From positions 1 to 64,000 of the forward strand of contig NZ_JOFZ01000001.1 in assembly GCF_000721265.1 (NCBI RefSeq): 64,000 bases of DNA, read 5' to 3'. The notes under the pieces are model-generated. The model was not told the origin of the DNA. It saw nothing but the letters and a program-made list of their open reading frames with translations, and did no database searches. Source of the stretch: Streptomyces sp. NRRL F-5126. Lineage in GTDB: Bacteria > Actinomycetota > Actinomycetes > Streptomycetales > Streptomycetaceae. Shown here piece after piece: positions 1-8,244 of this stretch. Numbering within the stretch: the stretch's first letter is position 1; the number at the start of each line of letters is the position of its first letter. The translations under genes were made by a program, and so were the position numbers.

Positions 1-153
1 GGCTTCCTGACGAGCCCGCGCTCACTCGCCAGGCGGGTGATCGCGAGCCGCAGGCCCGCCGTGCCGAAGGACACCACGGCGGTGTGACGCCACACGGCCT
101 CGGAGGCCGGAGAACCGTACGGCGAAGGCCGCCTGAGCGACAAAATGGACCAT
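1..153. other. Window edge, no assignable gene
   Basis: About 150 bases between the window edge and the transposase fragment. The minus strand is open for roughly 46 codons and its composition would allow the start of a truncated gene, but no motif or start signal is convincing. The right end of the neighbouring insertion sequence should lie here, yet I cannot pick out a terminal inverted repeat by eye. Confidence 0.3.
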
Positions 154-450
154 TCACTTCCTGCTGAGGTTGAACTCGTGATGGCGGCGGGTTGTTCGGG
201 TGGGTCTGATGGTCAGGCGGGTCTCGGCGAGGCAGCCGTCTATGAGGTCGCCGTGGTAATGGATGTGTCGTAGGTCGCGTCGGATGCGCTGGATGAGGTG
301 TTCGGGTGTGGAGAAGGCGACGTTGGGGAGCCAGCCGCGCCGCAGCAGTGACCAGATCCCTTGGACGGGGTTGAGGTCGGGTGCGTAGGGCGGCAGGTAG
401 TAGAGGGTCTGGGGCGCGAACGACTCCTCTTCCCGAATTTGACCCCGCAC
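154..450 (-). pseudogene. IS630-family transposase, C-terminal fragment
   Basis: A 98-codon remnant of a DDE transposase. The motif YYLPPYAPDLNPVQGIW (about residues 17-33) is the signature of the IS630/Tc1-like DDE domain, where the last acidic catalytic residue is normally a Glu two residues after Asn-Pro; here that position reads Gln, in VQGIW. A full IS630 transposase has about 340-360 residues, so the N-terminal two thirds are missing. The upstream end runs directly into recombinase sequence on the other strand near 440-450. This is a decayed insertion sequence, presumably inactive. The family call rests on the motif; subgroup is not resolved. Confidence 0.75.
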
Positions 451-742
451 TGGCTACCTGTATGCCTCGTACTCTTACCGGCAGATCTGGTTGGAAGCGC
501 TTGGTAAGGGGGGAGTCGAGTACTGCAAGCCGCACGCCCTGCGGCACTACTACGGATCACGCCTCCTCTACGCAGGCGTTCCCTAGAACGACGTGGCCGA
601 TTGGATGGGCCACAGCAGCACTCGTATTGCGCCAGCACATCACTATATCTTCGAAGGGGCCGACCAGCGCGGGCGCGAGGCGATAGCGACGATGCTCACC
701 CCCGGCGCCGACGACCCGACGGAGTACACAGAGATTGCTTGA
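446..742 (+). pseudogene. Tyrosine recombinase (integrase) C-terminal remnant with in-frame stop
   Basis: Reading the plus strand in the frame of position 479 gives a typical phage or ICE integrase tail: HALRHYYGSRLLYAG (the HxxR box), then VADWMGHSS (the second catalytic His) and a Tyr in HHYIF at the nucleophile position. An in-frame TAG at 584-586 interrupts the frame between the two boxes and the natural stop is TGA 740-742. No start is present because the 5' part is replaced by the IS630 fragment. The remnant marks a former integrated element. No tRNA or attachment core is recognisable next to it, so the att site is not assigned. Confidence 0.75.
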
Positions 743-790
743 CCGAGACTACTGGCCTCCCCCGAAACCAGCTCTTACCTGAAAATCCAG

Positions 791-1972
791 CTACGGCAGG
801 TTTCTGGCCATAACCACACGCTGGACCTGGTTCGTGCCCTCATAGATCTGTGTGATCTTCGCGTCCCGCATCATGCGCTCCAGCGGGTAGTCGCGCGTGT
901 AGCCGTAGCCGCCCAGGAGCTGGACCGCGTCCGTGGTGATCTCCATGGCCGCGTCGGAGGCGTAGCACTTGGCGGCCGCGCCGAAGAACGTCAGGTCCTC
1001 CTTGGCCGAGCCCTGGCTCACGCGCTCCGAGCGTGCGGCGGCCGCGTAGGTGAGCTGCCTGGCGGCCTCCAGCTTCATGGCCATGTCGGCGAGCATGAAC
1101 TGGACACCCTGGAAGTCGCCGATCGGCTTGCCGAACTGCTTGCGCTCCTTGACGTAGCCCTTCGCGTAGTCCAGGGCGCCCTGCGCGATGCCGAGCGCCT
1201 GCGCGGCGATGGTGATGCGCGTGTGGTCGAGGGTCTTCATCGCGGTGGCGAACCCGGTGCCCTCCTCGCCGATGATCCGGCTCGCGGGGATGCGGACGTT
1301 GTCCAGGTAGACCTCGCGCGTCGGCGACCCCTTGATGCCGAGCTTCTTCTCCGGTGCGCCGAAGGAGACGCCCTCGTCCGACTTCTCCACGACGAACGCG
1401 CTGATGCCCTTGGTGCGCTTGTCCGGGTCGGTGACGGCCATGACCGTGTAGTACTCGGAGACGCCCGCGTTGGTGATCCAGCGCTTCACGCCGTTCAGCA
1501 CGTACGCGTCGCCGTCGCGCACGGCCCTCGTCTTCATGCCGCCCGCGTCGGAGCCCGCGTCCGGCTCCGAGAGGCAGTACGAGAACATCGCGTCGCCGGC
1601 GGCGAGCGGTGTGAGGTACGTGCGCTTGAGGTCGTCGCTGCCGGAGAGCATGACCGGCAGCGAGCCGAGCTTGTTCACCGCGGGGATCAGCGACGACGAG
1701 GCGCAGACCCGGGCGACCTCCTCGATGACGATCACGGTGGCGAGCGCGTCGGCGCCCGCGCCGCCGTACTCCTCGGGGACGTGGATGGCGTGCAGGTCGC
1801 TGCCGACCAGCGCGTCCAGCGCCTCCTGGGGGAAGCGCGCCTCCTCGTCCACCGCCGCCGCGAAGGGCGCGATCTTCGCCTCCGCGAGGCCGCGCACCGC
1901 GTCGCGGAGCGCCTCGTGTTCCTCTGCGGGGCGGTACAGGTCAAAGGCTGACGACCCAGTCGTTCCGGCCAC
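791..1972 (-). CDS. Acyl-CoA dehydrogenase
   Basis: A 393-residue FAD-dependent acyl-CoA dehydrogenase, the normal length, catalysing alpha,beta-desaturation of an acyl-CoA with electrons passed to ETF. The N-terminal helical domain (about 15-125) is followed by the beta domain with the flavin-binding stretch YCLSEPDAGSD and WITNAG, then the C-terminal helical domain with RKQFGKPI and LLGGYGYTRDYPLERMMRD. The catalytic base is expected to be Glu378 in QIYEGTNQ, as in short- and medium-chain enzymes. The acyl specificity (fatty or branched chain) cannot be told. It is monocistronic, divergent from the UDP-glucose dehydrogenase gene, and its 3' end meets mobile debris. Confidence 0.92.
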   Translation of the reverse strand: MAGTTGSSAFDLYRPAEEHEALRDAVRGLAEAKIAPFAAAVDEEARFPQEALDALVGSDLHAIHVPEEYGGAGADALATVIVIEEVARVCASSSLIPAVNKLGSLPVMLSGSDDLKRTYLTPLAAGDAMFSYCLSEPDAGSDAGGMKTRAVRDGDAYVLNGVKRWITNAGVSEYYTVMAVTDPDKRTKGISAFVVEKSDEGVSFGAPEKKLGIKGSPTREVYLDNVRIPASRIIGEEGTGFATAMKTLDHTRITIAAQALGIAQGALDYAKGYVKERKQFGKPIGDFQGVQFMLADMAMKLEAARQLTYAAAARSERVSQGSAKEDLTFFGAAAKCYASDAAMEITTDAVQLLGGYGYTRDYPLERMMRDAKITQIYEGTNQVQRVVMARNLP

Positions 1973-2178
1973 GGTCTCTCACTCCCGGGAGGCTGCTGCT
2001 AACTACCGTTAAGTAACCCGATACTAGAGCGCCGCACGCCCGCAGGCATAGGTGAGCCGGAGCACACGGGGGTGGTGCGGGCAGCGGCACAGGGGCCGAG
2101 GCGCGCGCGGGGGTCGCGGATATGCTCGGGCCGCGCCCTGTCAGCCGCAACCGTCCGCCGCAACCAATGGAGCAGCTC

Positions 2179-3522
2179 ATGGCCCTCAAGATCACCGTGA
2201 TCGGCACCGGCTACCTCGGCGCGACGCACGCCGCGGCCATGGCGGAGCTGGGCTTCGAGGTGCTGGCGCTCGACGTCGCCCAGGACAAGATCGACGCGCT
2301 GCGCGCGGGGCGCGCCCCGATGTACGAGCCGGGCCTGGAAGAACTGCTGCGCAGGCACGTCTCCGGGATCGAGGGCTCGTCGGGGCGGCTGCGGGTGACG
2401 ATGGACTGGGCTGAGGTCGCCGACTTCGGCGACGTGCACTTCGTCTGCGTCAACACCCCGCAGAAGCAGGGCGAGTACGCCTGCGACATGTCGTACGTGG
2501 AGAGCGCGATGGACTCGCTCGCCAAGCACCTCGGCAAGGCCGCCCTCGTCGTCGGCAAGTCGACGGTGCCGGTGGGCAGCGCGGACCGGCTCGCGGCGCG
2601 GCTGGCCGAGCTGGCGCCCGCGGGCGGCGAGGTCGAGCTGGCGTGGAACCCGGAGTTCCTGCGCGAGGGCTTCGCCGTGAAGGACACGCTGCACCCGGAC
2701 CGGATCGTGGTGGGCGTGCGCAGCGAGCGTGCCGAGCGGCTGCTGCGCGAGGTGTACGCGTCCCCGATCGCGGAGGGCACGCCGTTCGTCGTGGCGGACT
2801 TCGCGACGGCGGAGCTGGTGAAGACGTCGGCCAACTCGTTCCTCGCCACGAAGATCTCGTTCATCAACGCGATGGCGGAGGTGTGCGAGGCCGCGGGCGG
2901 CGACGTCGCGACGCTGGCGGAGGCACTCGGGTACGACGAGCGCATCGGGCGCAAGTTCCTGCGCGCGGGCATCGGCTTCGGCGGGGGCTGCCTGCCGAAA
3001 GACATCCGCGCGTTCATGGCGCGTGCGGGCGAGCTCGGCGCCGACCAGGCACTGACGTTCCTGCGCGAGGTCGACTCCGTCAACATGCGCAGGCGCGGGC
3101 ACATGGTGGACATGGCGCGCGAGGCCGTCGGCGGCGAATCGTTCCTCGGCAAGCGGGTGGCGGTGCTCGGCGCGACGTTCAAACCGGACAGCGACGACGT
3201 GCGTGACTCCCCCGCCCTCAACGTCGCCGGGCAGATCCACCTCCAGGGCGGGCAGGTCACGGTCTACGACCCCAAGGGCATGGACAACGCGCGCCGGGTG
3301 TTCCCCACGCTCGGCTACGCGGCATCCGCCCTCGAAGCGGTGCGCGGCGCCGACGTCGTGCTGCACCTGACGGAGTGGCGCGAGTTCCGCGACCTCGATC
3401 CGGCGGAGCTCGGCGCGGTGGCCTCGGTGCGCACGGTGCTGGACGGCCGCAACGTCCTCGACCCGGCGCGCTGGCGCGACGCGGGCTGGACGTACCGGGC
3501 GATGGGACGCCCGAACGCCTGA
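2179..3522 (+). CDS. ugd: UDP-glucose 6-dehydrogenase
   Basis: A 447-residue enzyme oxidising UDP-glucose to UDP-glucuronate with two NAD+, supplying uronic acid for surface polysaccharide. The N-terminal Rossmann motif GTGYLG is at residues 9-14, GKSTVPVGSAD and EFLREGFAV mark the sugar-nucleotide dehydrogenase core, and the catalytic Cys is residue 271 in GGGCLPKDI. The C-terminal UDP-binding domain contains GATFKPDSDDVRDSPAL. ATG 2179 is chosen because GGAG lies six bases upstream and the protein then begins right at the first beta strand; an in-frame ATG at 2122 adds 19 unlikely residues. GDP-mannose dehydrogenase is an alternative in the same family. Confidence 0.88.
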   Translation: MALKITVIGTGYLGATHAAAMAELGFEVLALDVAQDKIDALRAGRAPMYEPGLEELLRRHVSGIEGSSGRLRVTMDWAEVADFGDVHFVCVNTPQKQGEYACDMSYVESAMDSLAKHLGKAALVVGKSTVPVGSADRLAARLAELAPAGGEVELAWNPEFLREGFAVKDTLHPDRIVVGVRSERAERLLREVYASPIAEGTPFVVADFATAELVKTSANSFLATKISFINAMAEVCEAAGGDVATLAEALGYDERIGRKFLRAGIGFGGGCLPKDIRAFMARAGELGADQALTFLREVDSVNMRRRGHMVDMAREAVGGESFLGKRVAVLGATFKPDSDDVRDSPALNVAGQIHLQGGQVTVYDPKGMDNARRVFPTLGYAASALEAVRGADVVLHLTEWREFRDLDPAELGAVASVRTVLDGRNVLDPARWRDAGWTYRAMGRPNA

Positions 3523-3681
3523 CGCGGCGGGCGTCCGGCCACGTGGCGCGGACCGCGTGCAGCGGGCCATGTGCGGCGGCGGGCCATGCGCCGCCGTCGG
3601 ACGTGCCGTTGCCCGGCCGCGCCCGGTCACGTGTTCAATGGTGGGTACGTGTAACACCCCCGACCGCCCGGAGGTTCCGCC

Positions 3682-4044
3682 ATGCCCGTGGCCACCACCC
3701 GCGCCATCGCCCTCGACGCCCCCGACCCGCTCGCCCTCGCGGGCTTCTACGCGGGGATCATCGGCGGCGAGATCAACGACGACGGGAACGGCTGGGTCGA
3801 GCTGGACGCGCCGGCCGGCACGCGGCTGGCGTTCCAGGAGGCGCCGGGCCTCGTGCCGCCTCAGTGGCCGTCCGCCGACAGGTCGCAGCAGCTGCACCTG
3901 GACTTCACGGTCGCGGATCTGGACGAGGGCGAGCGCGAGGTGCTGCGGCTCGGCGCGACCCCGCTGGACACCGACGACAACGGCCGCCGCTTCCGTGTCT
4001 ACCGCGACCCGGCGGGCCACCCGTTCTGCCTCTGCGTCGACTGA
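3682..4044 (+). CDS. VOC-superfamily (glyoxalase-like) protein
   Basis: A 120-residue single-domain protein of the vicinal-oxygen-chelate fold, as in the many small Glyoxalase_6-type Streptomyces proteins. The paired beta-alpha-beta units are visible: LDAPDPLALAGFYAGIIGG at the start and LDFTVADLDEGEREVLRLG in the second half, ending with VYRDPAGHPFCLCVD, the usual terminal strand. His and Glu metal-ligand positions are only partly conserved, so enzymatic activity is uncertain and ligand binding or self-resistance is possible. A strong GGAGG lies upstream of ATG 3682. It is a single gene with no operon partner. Confidence 0.8.
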   Translation: MPVATTRAIALDAPDPLALAGFYAGIIGGEINDDGNGWVELDAPAGTRLAFQEAPGLVPPQWPSADRSQQLHLDFTVADLDEGEREVLRLGATPLDTDDNGRRFRVYRDPAGHPFCLCVD

Positions 4045-4144
4045 ACCGGCGGCCCGCCGCGGGCGGCGTCGTGGGGCGGCGGGACGTCCGCCTTGCCGGG
4101 CTGCTGTCCGCGGTGGTGTGCCGGCGCGAGCCGGGGGCGGACCT

Positions 4145-4471
4145 CTAGTAGTCCTGGACGGAGTCGGCGACGGCGCCTGTGGCGGCCGCCGGGCCGCCCG
4201 CCGTGGCCGGGGACTCGCGGATGCGCCGGATGTGCACGTGGCGGGTGAGGCGGATCACCGGCCGGATCAGCAGCTCGACGCTGCCTATGAGGAAGCACCA
4301 CGTCCCGGTGGTGGTCCAGTTCTCGGAGAAGAACATCACGCTGCCGACGATGAACCACAGGGCGACGAGGATGTCGTTGAGGATGCTGGCCACCTCGTAG
4401 CGGCGGCGTACGACCAGCTCGTCGTGCCCGATGTGCAGTGTCAACGGCTGCTGAGGCGTGCTGTTACCCAT
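4145..4471 (-). CDS. YrhK-like domain membrane protein
   Basis: A 108-residue small integral membrane protein. A polar N-terminus with YEVASILNDILVALWFIVG leads to two hydrophobic spans (about residues 32-50 and 57-72) separated by FFSENWTTTGTW, which resembles the YrhK domain, a short two-helix unit of unknown function. The tail is Ala-rich and low in complexity. It stands alone, convergent to the VOC gene. No biochemical role is known for the family, so no function is assigned. Confidence 0.7.
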   Translation of the reverse strand: MGNSTPQQPLTLHIGHDELVVRRRYEVASILNDILVALWFIVGSVMFFSENWTTTGTWCFLIGSVELLIRPVIRLTRHVHIRRIRESPATAGGPAAATGAVADSVQDY

Positions 4472-4596
4472 GCGCCCAGGCTACGGGGACGCAGCTGGAA
4501 CGAGCCGCGGGCGGGGGACGCGCGAAGCCGCGGCGCCGGTGGCAGGCGTACACCACGGCCGCCCCCGGCCCTCGCTGCGCGGGGGCGGCCGCATCG

Positions 4597-5052
4597 TCAC
4601 AGCCAACTGACGACGTCGACCGTGTCGTTGGTCGCCTGCGGCTCCTGGAGGCGGTGCCCCGGGAACAGCGGACGCACGTGGTCCGTGTCCACATCGACGA
4701 GCAGCGCCGGCGTACCGGTGTTGTTCACCCACGACGAGACCTCGTTGGCCGCGCTGTGACCGTTGACGCCGCCGTCCATGGGCAGAGCCCGCAGGTCCAC
4801 GGGGTATCCGGCGCCGATGCCGTACGCGGGGCCCTGGTAGCCGTAGTCCCGGTACAGGCACAGGGTCCCTTGCGGGCAGGGTTCGCCGGACTGGAGCTTG
4901 ACCACACCGGGAGGTAGGAATGCCTCTGCCGCCGCAGGGGCCGCCGCGTTCGCCACGCCCGCGCAGGCCGGCAGTGCCACCGCGGCCACGATCGCCGCCA
5001 CGGCCGTCACCACACGGCGCTTTCCTGTGGAAGGGTTGCCGCTCGTCGCCAT
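4597..5052 (-). CDS. Secreted peptidase inhibitor family I36-like protein
   Basis: A 151-residue exported protein. The N-terminus is a Sec signal peptide: charged KRR, a hydrophobic run near residues 14-28, and Ala-rich cleavage region. The mature part has the beta-gamma-crystallin-like I36 pattern of small Streptomyces metalloprotease inhibitors, with CPQGTLCLYRDYGYQGPAY and NEVSSWVNNTG. Two cysteines close to each other probably form a disulfide. The start at 5052 is decided by a perfect AGGAGG seven bases upstream; longer in-frame starts have no such site and would bury the signal peptide. It may inhibit proteases or bind peptidoglycan; the true target is unknown. Confidence 0.75.
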   Translation of the reverse strand: MATSGNPSTGKRRVVTAVAAIVAAVALPACAGVANAAAPAAAEAFLPPGVVKLQSGEPCPQGTLCLYRDYGYQGPAYGIGAGYPVDLRALPMDGGVNGHSAANEVSSWVNNTGTPALLVDVDTDHVRPLFPGHRLQEPQATNDTVDVVSWL

Positions 5053-5473
5053 CCGGGTCCTCCTGAAGGAGATCGAGGCCGCCGGCCGTACTGGCGGGGC
5101 GGCACCTGTCACTGGTCCGGCGCTCCGGGCCCGCCCTGAGGGACGGCGCCGGCTCACCGGAAGGGCCTTGCGGCAACGAGCATCTCCGCACCCAGACCCG
5201 ATTACCCACAGGAGGCGATCCATGACGCGAAGTCATGTCACCCGGCCGAACAGTGGCTCTTGCGGCTTCGGCTCGGCCCTGCGCACGCCCACGACCTGCA
5301 CGGTCGGCTGTTCCACGGCCGAGCGTGAGCGCCGTACTGCGCTGAGCACCAAGCCAGTCGGTCCCTCTCACGGGTGGTCCTGACGGAGCGCGGCGCACGC
5401 ACCCTCCGCCGTCGCGCACCGGCGGCAGACATGCCCCCGGTGCGCCCGCGCACAGCGCCGTCGGCGCGGCACG
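5053..5473. other. 420-bp noncoding stretch upstream of the inhibitor gene
   Basis: No convincing gene on either strand. It should hold the promoter of the minus-strand inhibitor gene and the 3' end of the flippase transcript. One clear element is the perfect inverted repeat CATGAC-N5-GTCATG at 5221-5237, listed separately. The remainder is GC-rich and featureless by eye. Confidence 0.5.
5221..5237. repeat. Inverted repeat CATGAC-N5-GTCATG, possible operator
   Basis: A perfect 6-bp inverted repeat with a 5-bp spacer, about 170 bp upstream of the inhibitor start. The size and spacing fit a dimeric regulator site, but no regulator gene is adjacent and six-base arms can arise by chance. Confidence 0.3.
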
Positions 5474-6799
5474 TCAGGGCGGCGGGACGCGCAGCGCCCT
5501 GCGCAGGCCGAACGCCGCGAACAGGGCCACCAGGACCATCGAGCACAGCACGGCCGTGCCCGCGCCCGCGATGCCCGTACGGCCCATCAGCACGGCCGCG
5601 CCGCCCAGGACGCCGAGGCACATGGCTCCCTGGAGCGCGGCCAGCACGCCCGTGCGGCCCTGGACGCGCAGCACGCCGATGTAGAGCTCGACCACCACCC
5701 TCGGGAGTGTGGCGAGCGCCAGCAGCCGCAGCACCGTCGTGCCGTGCGCGGCGTACGAGCCGCCGAACGGAGTCAGCACCAGCGGCGCGAACGCCACGAT
5801 CACCGCCACCACGGGCACGAGGAGCAGCAGCGTCCTGCGCAGCGCGCCGCGTACGCCGGCCGCGAGACCGGCTGGGTCGTAGGAGGCGTGGGCCGTCAGC
5901 GAGGAGGCCATGTTGATGGCCATGAACTCCATCGTGCCGCCGACCGTGTACGCGGTGTAGAAGAAGGCGTTGTGCGCGGCGTCGAACCGTACGGCCACCA
6001 TGACGGGCAGCAGGTTGATCATCGCCAGGCTGAACAGCGAGCCGACCGAGTCGCCCGCCATGAAGCGGGCCACGTCCGCGTGGCGCAGCGGCGGCCGCCC
6101 GCGGTCTGCTGCCGCCTGGCGGGGGATGAGTGTGCGGAAGACCAGCCAGCCGAGCGGCACGACGGACAGCGCCATGGCCGCCGCCCACGACACGAACACA
6201 CCGAGCACTGGCAGGGTCGCCGCGAGCACGGCGAGCAGGACGAGCTTGCCGAGCGAGAAGACGGCGTTGCCGACGGGCACCCAGAACGACTTCCTGAGCC
6301 CGGTGAGCACACCCTCCTGCAGTGTGAGGATCGCCCACGCCACGCAGGACAGTGTGAAGACAAGACCGGGCACGAGCCCGCCGAGCGGCGCGTACGACGG
6401 TCCCCACCGGCCCAGCGTCGCGAGGAACACCAGGGAGGCCGCGCACACCACCAGGGAGCTCACCACGTACACCCGCCGCACCAGCGGTCCCGTGCCGCGC
6501 CCCGCGCGCGGGACGTACCGCACCACCGCGCCGAACATGGTCGTCGCCGTGATGGACGCGAGCAGCCGCATCGCCGCGATCGCCGCCGACCCCTGCCCGA
6601 CCGCGTCCTCGGTGTAGTAGCGCGCGGCGACCAGCCAGAACCCGAGGCCGAGCGCCGCCGACACACCGGTCGACAGCATGAGGGCGTACGCGTTGCGGAA
6701 CAGCGAGTCCGAGCCGTCCCCGCCCCCGTCCCCGGCACCCGAATCGGGCCCCGCGCCGGGGAGTTCGGGGCGGTCGGGCGCTCTCGCCGTGTCAGCCAC
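5474..6799 (-). CDS. Polysaccharide flippase-like membrane protein (Wzx/MATE-type)
   Basis: About 441 residues with 12 or so hydrophobic segments separated by short loops, as in the MATE/Wzx flippase superfamily that moves lipid-linked sugar repeat units across the membrane. The first segment (NAYALMLSTGVSAALGLGFW) and the later GWLVFRTLIP region fit the polysaccharide-biosynthesis flippase fold. The reading frame stays open far upstream into the aminotransferase gene, so the start is uncertain. GTG 6799 is chosen, overlapping the aminotransferase stop by eight bases, which implies translational coupling. The shared operon with a DegT-type aminotransferase supports export of an amino-sugar-containing glycan. 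Confidence 0.75.
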   Translation of the reverse strand: MADTARAPDRPELPGAGPDSGAGDGGGDGSDSLFRNAYALMLSTGVSAALGLGFWLVAARYYTEDAVGQGSAAIAAMRLLASITATTMFGAVVRYVPRAGRGTGPLVRRVYVVSSLVVCAASLVFLATLGRWGPSYAPLGGLVPGLVFTLSCVAWAILTLQEGVLTGLRKSFWVPVGNAVFSLGKLVLLAVLAATLPVLGVFVSWAAAMALSVVPLGWLVFRTLIPRQAAADRGRPPLRHADVARFMAGDSVGSLFSLAMINLLPVMVAVRFDAAHNAFFYTAYTVGGTMEFMAINMASSLTAHASYDPAGLAAGVRGALRRTLLLLVPVVAVIVAFAPLVLTPFGGSYAAHGTTVLRLLALATLPRVVVELYIGVLRVQGRTGVLAALQGAMCLGVLGGAAVLMGRTGIAGAGTAVLCSMVLVALFAAFGLRRALRVPPP

Positions 6800-8066
6800 C
6801 CCCACCACTGCCCTCTGCCGCACCGTCGCGCGTGACCGCCGCGGGCGGCCGTACGGGGGTGATCGGCAGGCCGTCGAGCACCCGCAGCACCTCGTCGGCC
6901 CTGCACGGGTCCACCGGGAGGGCGTGCCGTGCGAACCAGGCGGCAGGGCGGGGCAGTGGCGAGGGGTCGGTGAAGGCGGCGGAGCTGTCCGGGTCGTTCC
7001 CCGCGGCGTAGACGTCGAGCGGCGGGTCGTAGAGGTATCCGACGGTGATGTGCCGCCGGGCGAGCGCCGCGATCGCCGCGTCCCGGTCGGACACCAGCAG
7101 CGGCACGCGGAAGAGCGGTTGGGTCCTTGTGCCGCCGGCGCCGGGCTCACCGTGACCGCTCCCCCAGCGGGAGCGCAGCAGCGCGGCAGTGCCCGCCCGG
7201 TGCAGTGCCAGGCGCCGGTCCAGGTCCCCCAGCAGGCGGGCGGTGCGCCGCAGCCGGACGCGGCCCGGCGCGACCCTGTAGGGATGCATGTCGACCCGCA
7301 CCCACGACTCGAACGGATCGAGGCCGGGCGCTGCCGCGACCGCCCGCCTCAACTCCCCTGCCCGTAAAGGCATCCTGATCTCCTGGCGCTCCTCGGCGCC
7401 GAGCAGCCGCAGGGCCAGGTGTGCCGCGCGCACGAGCCGCAGCCCCCGCACGCCCGCCTCCGCGTACGGGCGGACCGCGTACAGCGCCTCGGAACCCAGG
7501 GCGGCCGGTTCGAGCAACGCGTCCCGCAGCGCGGTCAGTTCCGGGCGCAGCCCCGGCTCTGCGAATGCCAGGAACCCGCCCGTCTTCGCCCCCACGTGCT
7601 TGGAGAGGCTGAAGGCGGCGGCGTCGCCCACGGTGCCCACGGCCCGGCCGTCCGGCAGCCGGCTGCCGATGGCGTGCGCCGCGTCCTCGATCAGCGGGAT
7701 GCCCGCGGCGTCACACCTCGCGCGCAGCGCGGCCACCGGGTCGGGGTTGCCGTACAGGTTGGTGGTGATGACGGCGGACAGGCCGCGCCAGGTCTCCTCC
7801 GGCACGGCCGCCACGTCGATGGAGCCGTCGACCGGGTCCAACGGCGCCTGCACCGGCCGCAGTCCGGCCGCGAGCACGACGAAGAAGATGACGTCGTCGT
7901 TGACGGACGACATGAGCACCCGCCCGCCGGGCCCGCACCAGTGGCGCAGCGCCACGTAGAGCGCGAGCCTGCACGACGGTGTGTACAGGCACTGCCTGCC
8001 CAGACGCCGGCCCATCAGCGCTTCGAGCGCCGCGGTGCCCTCCGGACGGCCTTCCCCACGCGCCAT
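6792..8066 (-). CDS. DegT/DnrJ/EryC1/StrS-type PLP aminotransferase
   Basis: A 424-residue fold-type I PLP enzyme. IEDAAHAIGS holds the Asp that pairs with the pyridine nitrogen and SLSKHVGAKTGG holds the Schiff-base Lys, both in the order seen in sugar aminotransferases that act on keto-deoxy nucleotide sugars. VITTNLYGNP lies between them. The C-terminal 130 residues are longer and more divergent than in typical members. ATG 8066 has a GGGGGG run six bases upstream; an in-frame upstream ATG at 8120 has none. It is first in a two-gene operon with the flippase, suggesting supply of an amino sugar to the exported polymer. The exact substrate is unknown. Confidence 0.82.
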   Translation of the reverse strand: MARGEGRPEGTAALEALMGRRLGRQCLYTPSCRLALYVALRHWCGPGGRVLMSSVNDDVIFFVVLAAGLRPVQAPLDPVDGSIDVAAVPEETWRGLSAVITTNLYGNPDPVAALRARCDAAGIPLIEDAAHAIGSRLPDGRAVGTVGDAAAFSLSKHVGAKTGGFLAFAEPGLRPELTALRDALLEPAALGSEALYAVRPYAEAGVRGLRLVRAAHLALRLLGAEERQEIRMPLRAGELRRAVAAAPGLDPFESWVRVDMHPYRVAPGRVRLRRTARLLGDLDRRLALHRAGTAALLRSRWGSGHGEPGAGGTRTQPLFRVPLLVSDRDAAIAALARRHITVGYLYDPPLDVYAAGNDPDSSAAFTDPSPLPRPAAWFARHALPVDPCRADEVLRVLDGLPITPVRPPAAVTRDGAAEGSGGGG

Positions 8067-8175
8067 GCCGATCCCCCCTGCCCCGGCGCTCAATGTGGCC
8101 CATACCGGACGGCACGTCAATAAGGCATGCGGTCGATCCCGGGAGGCCGTCGCCGGCCACCGGCCGCACGCACGG

Positions 8176-8209
8176 CCGCGCCCCGCCGGATCCTCCCGAC
8201 GGGGCGCGG
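8176..8209 (-). terminator. Hairpin after the sigma factor gene
   Basis: A 10-bp perfect GC stem (CCGCGCCCCG / CGGGGCGCGG) with a 14-base loop, 36 bases beyond the sigma-factor stop. No T tract follows, as is common for actinomycete terminators. Confidence 0.55.
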
Positions 8210-8244
8210 TCGCGTTCCGGTTTCGGCCTCGGGCCGCACCGGGC

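Noticed and set aside
446..790. tRNA gene or attachment site next to the integrase remnant
   Set aside because: No cloverleaf or CCA-type 3' end is recognisable and no matching direct repeat is seen inside the window.
1999..4020. 673-codon open frame on the minus strand
   Set aside because: It is the antisense shadow of the UDP-glucose dehydrogenase and VOC genes; composition is Arg/His/Ala-rich with no domain, as expected from high-GC codon bias.
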